From assembly GCA_947179485.1 (NCBI GenBank), contig OX359245.1, positions 22,617,067-22,681,066 on the forward strand: a DNA stretch of 64,000 nucleotides. The letters are read 5' to 3'. A program made the translations under genes and the position numbers. Positions 57,601-64,000 of this stretch are shown in pieces. The notes below the pieces were generated by a model. It did no database searches, was not told the DNA's origin, and was given only the letters and a program-made list of their open reading frames with translations. Source of the stretch: Allacma fusca (lineage: Eukaryota; Arthropoda; Collembola; Symphypleona; Sminthuridae). Within the stretch, counting starts at the first letter, position 1; the number at the start of each line of letters is the position of its first letter.

Positions 57601-60407
57601 ATTTGAGAATTGAGCTTTGGCAGACTGCCCGAGTTTATTCCCAAAGTTTAAAGAGATTCGGACGAGTTAAGCAAACAACTTAAAAAATGACCTGAGCGAC
57701 ACGTCATTTTCATTGCTTTTTTCAAATATTTTCGATTCATCTCAGATTCGAGAATTAAACTTTGGCAGACTGCCCGAGTGTATCCCCAAAGTTTAATGAG
57801 ATTCGGACGAGTTCGGCAAACCCCTTAAAAAGTGACCATAGCAACGAGACCTCATTTTCTTTGCTATGCTTAAAGTTTTTCGATTCAACCCCAATTCGAG
57901 AGTTGAGCTTTGGCAGACCGCCCAAGTGTATTACCAAAATTTAAAGAGATTCAGGCGAGCTCAGCAAACACGTTAAACAGTGACCATATCAACGAGACCT
58001 CATTTTCATCGCTATGTTTAAAGTTTTTCGATTCAACCCCAATTCGAGATTTGTGCTTTGGCAGACTTCCTGAGTGTATTCCCAAAGTTTAAGGAGATTC
58101 GGACGAGCTCAAAAAACACGTTAAACAGTGATCATAGCAACGAAACCTATTTTCATCGCTTTGCTTAGTTTTTCGATTCTTTCAAAATTCGAGAATTGAG
58201 CTTTGGCAGCCTGCCCGAGTGTATCCCCAAAGTTTAAGGAGATTAGGACGAGTTCGGCAAATCCCTTAAAAAGTGACTATAGCAACGAGACCTCATTTTC
58301 TTTGCTATGCTTAAAGTTTTTCGAATCATCCCAAATCCAAGGATTGAGTTTTAGAAGACTTCCTGAGTGTATTTTCATAGTTTGAAGAGATTCGGGCGAG
58401 TTTGGCTAACACGTGAAACAGCTACCATCGCAACGAGACCTCATTTTCATCGCTATTTTTAAAGTTTTTCGATTCATCCTAAATTTGAGAATTGAGCTTT
58501 GGCAGACTGCCCGAGTTTATTCCCAAAGTTTAAAGAGATTCGGACGAGTTAAGCAAACAACTTAAAAAATGACCTGAGCGACACGTCATTTTCATTGCTT
58601 TTTTCAAATATTTTCGATTCATCTCAGATTCGAGAATTAAACTTTGGCAGACTGCCCGAGTGTATCCCCAAAGTTTAATGAGATTCGGACGAGTTCGGCA
58701 AACCCTTTAAAAAGTGACCATAGCAACGAGACCTCATTTTCTTTGCTATGCTTAAAGTTTTTCGATTCAACCCCAATTCGAGAGTTGAGCTTTGGCAGAC
58801 CGCCCAAGTGTATTACCAAAATTTAAAGAGATTCAGGCGAGCTCAGCAAACACGTTAAACAGTGACCATATCAACGAGACCTCATTTTCATCGCTATGTT
58901 TAAAGTTTTTCGATTCAACCCCAATTCGAGATTTGTGCTTTGGCAGACTTCCTGAGTGTATTCCCAAAGTTTAAGGAGATTCGGACGAGCTCAAAAAACA
59001 CGTTAAACAGTGATCATAGCAACGAAACCTATTTTCATCGCTTTGCTTAGTTTTTCGATTCTTTCAAAATTCGAGAATTGAGCTTTGGCAGCCTGCCCGA
59101 GTGTATCCCCAAAGTTTAAGGAGATTAGGACGAGTTCGGCAAATCCCTTAAAAAGTGACCATAGCAACGAGACCTCATTTTCTTTGCTATGCTTAAAGTT
59201 TTTCGAATCATCCCAAATCCAAGGATTGAGTTTTAGAAGACTTCCTGAGTGTATTTTCATAGTTTGAAGAGATTCGGGCGAGTTTGGCTAATACGTTAAA
59301 CAGCTACCATCGCAACGAGACCTCATTTTCATCGCTATTTTTAAAGTTTTTCGATTCATCCTAAATTTGAGAATTGAGCTTTGGCAGACTGCCCGAGTTT
59401 ATTCCCAAAGTTTAAAGAGATTCGGACGAGTTAAGCAAACAACTTAAAAAATGACCTGAGCGACACGTCATTTTCATTGCTTTTTTCAAATATTTTCGAT
59501 TCATCTCAGATTCGAGAATTAAACTTTGGCAGACTGCCCGAGTGTATCCCCAAAGTTTAATGAGATTCGGACGAGTTCGGCAAACCCCTTAAAAAGTGAC
59601 CATAGCAACGAGACCTCATTTTCTTTGCTATGCTTAAAGTTTTTCGATTCAACCCCAATTCGAGAGTTGAGCTTTGGCAGACCGCCCAAGTGTATTACCA
59701 AAATTTAAAGAGATTCAGGCGAGCTCAGCAAACACGTTAAACAGTGACCATATCAACGAGACCTCATTTTCATCGCTATGTTTAAAGTTTTTCCAATCAA
59801 CCCCAATTCGAGATTTGTGCTTTGGCAGACTTCCTGAGTGTATTCCCAAAGTTTAAGGAGATTCGGACGAGCTCAAAAAACACGTTAAACAGTGATCATA
59901 GCAACGAAACCTATTTTCATCGCTTTGCTTAGTTTTTCGATTCTTTCAAAATTCGAGAATTGAGCTTTGGCAGCCTGCCCGAGTGTATCCCCAAAGTTTA
60001 AGGAGATTAGGACGAGTTCGGCAAATCCCTTAAAAAGTGACCATAGCAACGAGACCTCATTTTCTTTGCTATGCTTAAAGTTTTTCGAATCATCCCAAAT
60101 CCAAGGATTGAGTTTTAGAAGACTTCCTGAGTGTATTTTCATAGTTTGAAGAGATTCGGGCGAGTTTGGCTAACACGTTAAACAGCTACCATCGCAACGA
60201 GACCTCATTTTCATCGCTATTTTTAAAGTTTTTCGATTCATCCTAAATTTGAGAATTGAGCTTTGGCAGACTGCCCGAGTTTATTCCCAAAGTTTAAAGA
60301 GATTCGGACGAGTTAAGCAAACAACTTAAAAAATGACCTGAGCGACACGTCATTTTCATTGCTTTTTTCAAATATTTTCGATTCATCTCAGATTCGAGAA
60401 TTAAACT
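54675..60407. repeat. Regular 882-bp HOR stretch with a 1,764-bp super-period
   Basis: Six-monomer units start at 54675, 55998, 56880, 57762, 58644 and 59526, with one AD-E-F trimer at 55557. D monomers alternate between gtgactatag (56439, 58203) and gtgaccatag (57321, 59085). The E after the latter reads ggctaatacg, giving a 12-monomer, 1,764-bp period. Units at 54675 and 59526 share the rare change tttttccaatcaacc in B, 4,851 bp apart. Confidence 0.85.
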
Positions 60408-62911
60408 TTGGCAGACTGCCCGAGTGTATCCCTAAAGTTTAATGAGATTCGGACGAGTTCGGCAAACCCCTTAAAAAGTGACCATAGCAACGAGACCTCA
60501 TTTTCTTTGCTATGCTTAAAGTTTTTCGAATCATCCCAAATCCAAGGATTGAGTTTTAGAAGACTTCCTGAGTGTATTTTCATAGTTTGAAGAGATTCGG
60601 GCGAGTTTGGCTAATACGTTAAACAGCTACCATCGCAACGAGACCTCATTTTCATCGCTATTTTTAAAGTTTTTCGATTCATCCTAAATTTGAGAATTGA
60701 GCTTTGGCAGACTGCCCGAGTTTATTCCCAAAGTTTAAAGAGATTCGGACGAGTTAAGCAAACAACTTAAAAATGACCTGAGCGACACGTCATTTTCATT
60801 GCTTTTTTCAAATATTTTCGATTCATCTCAGATTCGAGAATTAAACTTTGGCAGACTGCCCGAGTGTATCCCCAAAGTTTAATGAGATTCGGACGAGTTC
60901 GGCAAATCCCTTAAAAAGTGACCATAGCAACGAGACCTCATTTTCTTTGCTATGCTTAAAGTTTTTCGAATCATCCCAAATCCAAGGATTGAGTTTTAGA
61001 AGACTTCCTGAGTGTATTTTCATAGTTTGAAGAGATTCGGGCGAGTTTGGCTAACACGTTAAACAGTTACCATCGCAACGAGACCTCATTTTCTTTGCTA
61101 TGCTTAAAGTTTTTCGATTCAACCCCAATTCGAGAGTTGAGCTTTGGCAGACCGCCCAAGTGTATTACCAAAATTTAAAGAGATTCAGGCGAGCTCAGCA
61201 AACACGTTAAACAGTGACCATATCAACGAGACCTCATTTTCATCGCTATGTTTAAAGTTTTTCGATTCAACCCCAATTCGAGATTTGTGCTTTGGCAGAC
61301 TTCCTGAGTGTATTCCCAAAGTTTAAGGAGATTCGGACGAGCTCAAAAAACACGTTAAACAGTGATCATAGCAACGAAACCTATTTTCATCGCTTTGCTT
61401 AGTTTTTCGATTCTTTCAAAATTCGAGAATTGAGCTTTGGCAGCCTGCCCGAGTGTATCCCCAAAGTTTAAGGAGATTAGGACGAGTTCGGCAAATCCCT
61501 TAAAAAGTGACCATAGCAACGAGACCTCATTTTCTTTGCTATGCTTAAAGTTTTTCGAATCATCCCAAATCCAAGGATTGAGTTTTAGAAGACTTCCTGA
61601 GTGTATTTTCATAGTTTGAAGAGATTCGGGCGAGTTTGGCTAACACGTTAAACAGCTACCATCGCAACGAGACCTCATTTTCATCGCTATTTTTAAAGTT
61701 TTTCGATTCATCCTAAATTTGAGAATTGAGCTTTGGCAGACTGCCCGAGTTTATTCCCAAAGTTTAAAGAGATTCGGACGAGTTAAGCAAACAACTTAAA
61801 AAGTGACCATAGCAACGAGACCTCATTTTCTTTGCTATGCTTAAAGTTTTTCGAATCATCCCAAATCCAAGGATTGAGTTTTAGAAGACTTCCTGAGTGT
61901 ATTTTCATAGTTTGAAGAGATTCGGGCGAGTTTGGCTAACACGTTAAACAGCTACCATCGCAACGAGACCTCATTTTCATCGCTATTTTTAAAGTTTTTC
62001 GATTCATCCTAAATTTGAGAATTGAGCTTTGGCAGACTGCCCGAGTTTATTCCCAAAGTTTAAAGAGATTCGGACGAGTTAAGCAAACAACTTAAAAAGT
62101 GACCATAGCAACGAGACCTCATTTTCTTTGCTATGCTTAAAGTTTTTCGAATCATCCCAAATCCAAGGATTGAGTTTTAGAAGACTTCCTGAGTGTATTT
62201 TCATAGTTTGAAGAGATTCGGGCGAGTTTGGCTAACACGTTAAACAGCTACCATCGCAACGAGACCTCATTTTCATCGCTATTTTTAAAGTTTTTCGATT
62301 CATCCTAAATTTGAGAATTGAGCTTTGGCAGACTGCCCGAGTTTAATCCCAGTTTAAAGAGATTCGGACGAGTTAAGCAAACAACTTAAAAAGTGACCAT
62401 AGCAACGAGACCTCATTTTCTTTGCTATGCTTAAAGTTTTTCGAATCATCCCAAATCCAAGGATTGAGTTTTAGAAGACTTCCTGAGTGTATTTTCATAG
62501 TTTGAAGAGATTCGGGCGAGTTTGGCTAACACGTTAAACAGCTACCATCGCAACGAGACCTCATTTTCATCGCTATTTTTAAAGTTTTTCGATTCATCCT
62601 AAATTTGAGAATTGAGCTTTGGCAGACTGCCCGAGTTTATTCCCAAAGTTTAAAGAGATTCGGACGAGTTAAGCAAACAACTTAAAAAGTGACCATAGCA
62701 ACGAGACCTCATTTTCTTTGCTATGCTTAAAGTTTTTCGAATCATCCCAAATCCAAGGATTGAGTTTTAGAAGACTTCCTGAGTGTATTTTCATAGTTTG
62801 AAGAGATTCGGACGAGTTAAGCAAACAACTTAAAAAATGACCTGAGCGACACGTCATTTTCATTGCTTTTTTCAAATATTTTCGATTCATCTCAGATTCG
62901 AGAATTAAACT
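60408..62911. repeat. Irregular satellite segment with FD-E dimers
   Basis: AD-E-F with one base missing (60408, 440 bp), AD (60848), an E/A chimera (60996-61143), B-C-D (61144-61584), four E-FD dimers (61585-62766; one FD near 62345 is 2 bp short, reading gtttaatcccagttt) and an E/F chimera (62767-62911). It is less ordered than the rest of the right arm. Confidence 0.8.
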
Positions 62912-64000
62912 TTGGCAGACTGCCCGAGTGTATCCCCAAAGTTTAATGAGATTCGGACGAGTTCGGCAAACCCCTTAAAAAGTAACCATAGCAACGAGAC
63001 CTCATTTTCTTTGCTATGCTTAAAGTTTTTCGATTCAACCCCAATTCGAGATTTGTGCTTTGGCAGACTTCCTGAGTGTATTCCCAAAGTTTAAGGAGAT
63101 TCGGACGAGCCCAAAAAACACGTTTAACAGTGATCATAGCAACGAAACCTATTTTCATCGCTTTGCTTAGTTTTTCGATTCTTTCAAAATTCGAGAATTG
63201 AGCTTTGGCAGCCTGCCCGAGTGTATCCCCAAAGTTAAAGGAGATTAGGACGAGTTCGGCAAATCCCTTAAAAAGTGACCATAGCAACGAGACCTCATTT
63301 TCTTTGCTATGCTTAAAGTTTTTCGAATCATCCCAAATCCAAGGATTGAGTTTTAGAAGACTTCCTGAGTGTATTTTCATAGTTTGAAGAGATTCGGGCG
63401 AGTTTGGCTAACACGTTAAACAGCTACCATCGCAACGAGACCTCATTTTCATCGCTATTTTTAAAGTTTTTCGATTCATCCTAAATTTGAGAATTGAGCT
63501 TTGGCAGACTGCCCGAGTTTATTCCCAAAGTTTAAAGAGATTCGGACGAGTTAAGCAAACAACTTAAAAAGTGACCATAGCAACGAGACCTCATTTTCTT
63601 TGCTATGCTTAAAGTTTTTCGAATCATCCCAAATCCAAGGATTGAGTTTTAGAAGACTTCCTGAGTGTATTTTCATAGTTTGAAGAGATTCGGGCGAGTT
63701 TGGCTAACACGTGAAACAGCTACCATCGCAACGAGACCTCATTTTCATCGCTATTTTTAAAGTTTTTCGATTCATCCTAAATTTGAGAATTGAGCTTTGG
63801 CAGACTGCCCGAGTTTATTCCCAAAGTTTAAAGAGATTCGGACGAGTTAAGCAAACAACTTAAAAAATGACCTGAGCGACACGTCATTTTCATTGCTTTT
63901 TTCAAATATTTTCGATTCATCTCAGATTCGAGAATTAAACTTTGGCAGACTGCCCGAGTGTATCCCCAAAGTTTAATGAGATTCGGACGAGTTCGGCAAA
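62912..64000. repeat. Terminal partial HOR
   Basis: Begins with an A/B chimera whose switch lies further 3' than in the common AB type (A features up to tttgctatgcttaaag, B end ttcgagatttgtg), then C (63060), D (63205), E (63353), FD (63501), E (63649), F (63797) and A (63942, cut by the window edge). Several private changes (aaaagtaacc, gagcccaaaaaac, gtttaacag, aaagttaaagg) make it more diverged than other units. Confidence 0.82.

Larger units (their letters stand above)
25926..64000. repeat. Satellite array, right arm
   Basis: The same A-F monomer family continues without interruption to the window end, which falls inside an A monomer starting at 63942. All repeats are in the same orientation as in the left arm. 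No gene or second mobile element is present. The recurrent small open frames are repeat by-products, as in the left arm. Sub-blocks are listed separately. Confidence 0.97.

Noticed and set aside
26383-63387. The same small open frames in the right arm, including the 145-codon one at 62943-63380 and the 76-codon ones near 30313, 38862, 40773 and 46525
   Set aside because: The longer ones arise where a chimeric junction or a one-base deletion fuses neighbouring frames. No domain, start context or independent conservation supports coding.
1-64000. CRISPR array, because of the regular repeats
   Set aside because: Repeats are contiguous 145-148 bp homologous monomers without unique spacers, and the window is eukaryotic.
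1-64000. tRNA, rRNA or telomere repeats
   Set aside because: No matching structures or motifs were seen on either strand.

Overview
This window is eukaryotic, almost certainly from an animal. About 56.7 kb is a tandem satellite array made of 145-148 bp monomers. The array is interrupted once, at 18621-25925, by a complete and apparently intact Ty1/copia-type LTR retrotransposon. I see no host gene, tRNA, rRNA, CRISPR array or bacterial feature. The retrotransposon leader reads CAAAATG at the start codon, which fits the invertebrate start context, and the C-terminal glycoprotein-like module has parallels mainly in invertebrate elements, so an arthropod or other invertebrate is my best guess. 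I cannot name the species.

Satellite (1-18620 and 25926-64000). Six related monomer types occur, here called A to F (A, B, D, E = 148 bp; C, F = 145 bp). In order they form an 882-bp six-monomer higher-order repeat (HOR). Most of the window consists of variants of this unit, lengthened or shortened with chimeric monomers (F/D, A/D, A/B, F/A, D/A, E/A, E/F) that look like products of out-of-register recombination. Left arm: 8-mers of 1,178 or 1,176 bp and 10-mers of 1,474 bp, including a 3,828-bp block present twice in tandem (2269-9924), then a mixed block of 3-mers (441 bp) and 890-bp 6-mers. Right arm: 13-mers of about 1,912 bp, larger duplications at offsets of 9,431, 10,460, 10,019 and 5,752 bp, a 3,536-bp 24-mer in two copies (47603-54674), a regular 882/1,764-bp stretch (55998-60407), and an irregular tail (60408-64000).

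Retrotransposon (18621-25925, 7,305 bp). It has two 608-bp LTRs (TG...CA, 8-bp terminal inverted repeats) differing at one base, and a 5-bp target duplication (atcct). A primer-binding site resembling the 3' end of initiator-methionine tRNA abuts the 5' LTR, and a purine tract abuts the 3' LTR. One uninterrupted 1,946-codon ORF encodes Gag with a zinc knuckle, protease, integrase, reverse transcriptase and RNase H in copia order. It is followed, in the same frame, by about 540 residues that look like a membrane fusion glycoprotein: a hydrophobic signal-like segment, a furin-type site, a fusion-peptide-like segment, heptads, nine N-glycosylation sequons, and a C-terminal membrane anchor. An envelope-like module on an animal copia element is the most unusual content of the window.

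Relationship of the two. The element lies in an E monomer. Two other copies of the same local monomer arrangement, sharing a 2-bp deletion in the preceding monomer, are unoccupied at 34179-34183 and 44198-44202. Together with near-identical LTRs this points to a recent insertion into an array still being reshuffled. All duplication offsets and monomer assignments were made by eye.
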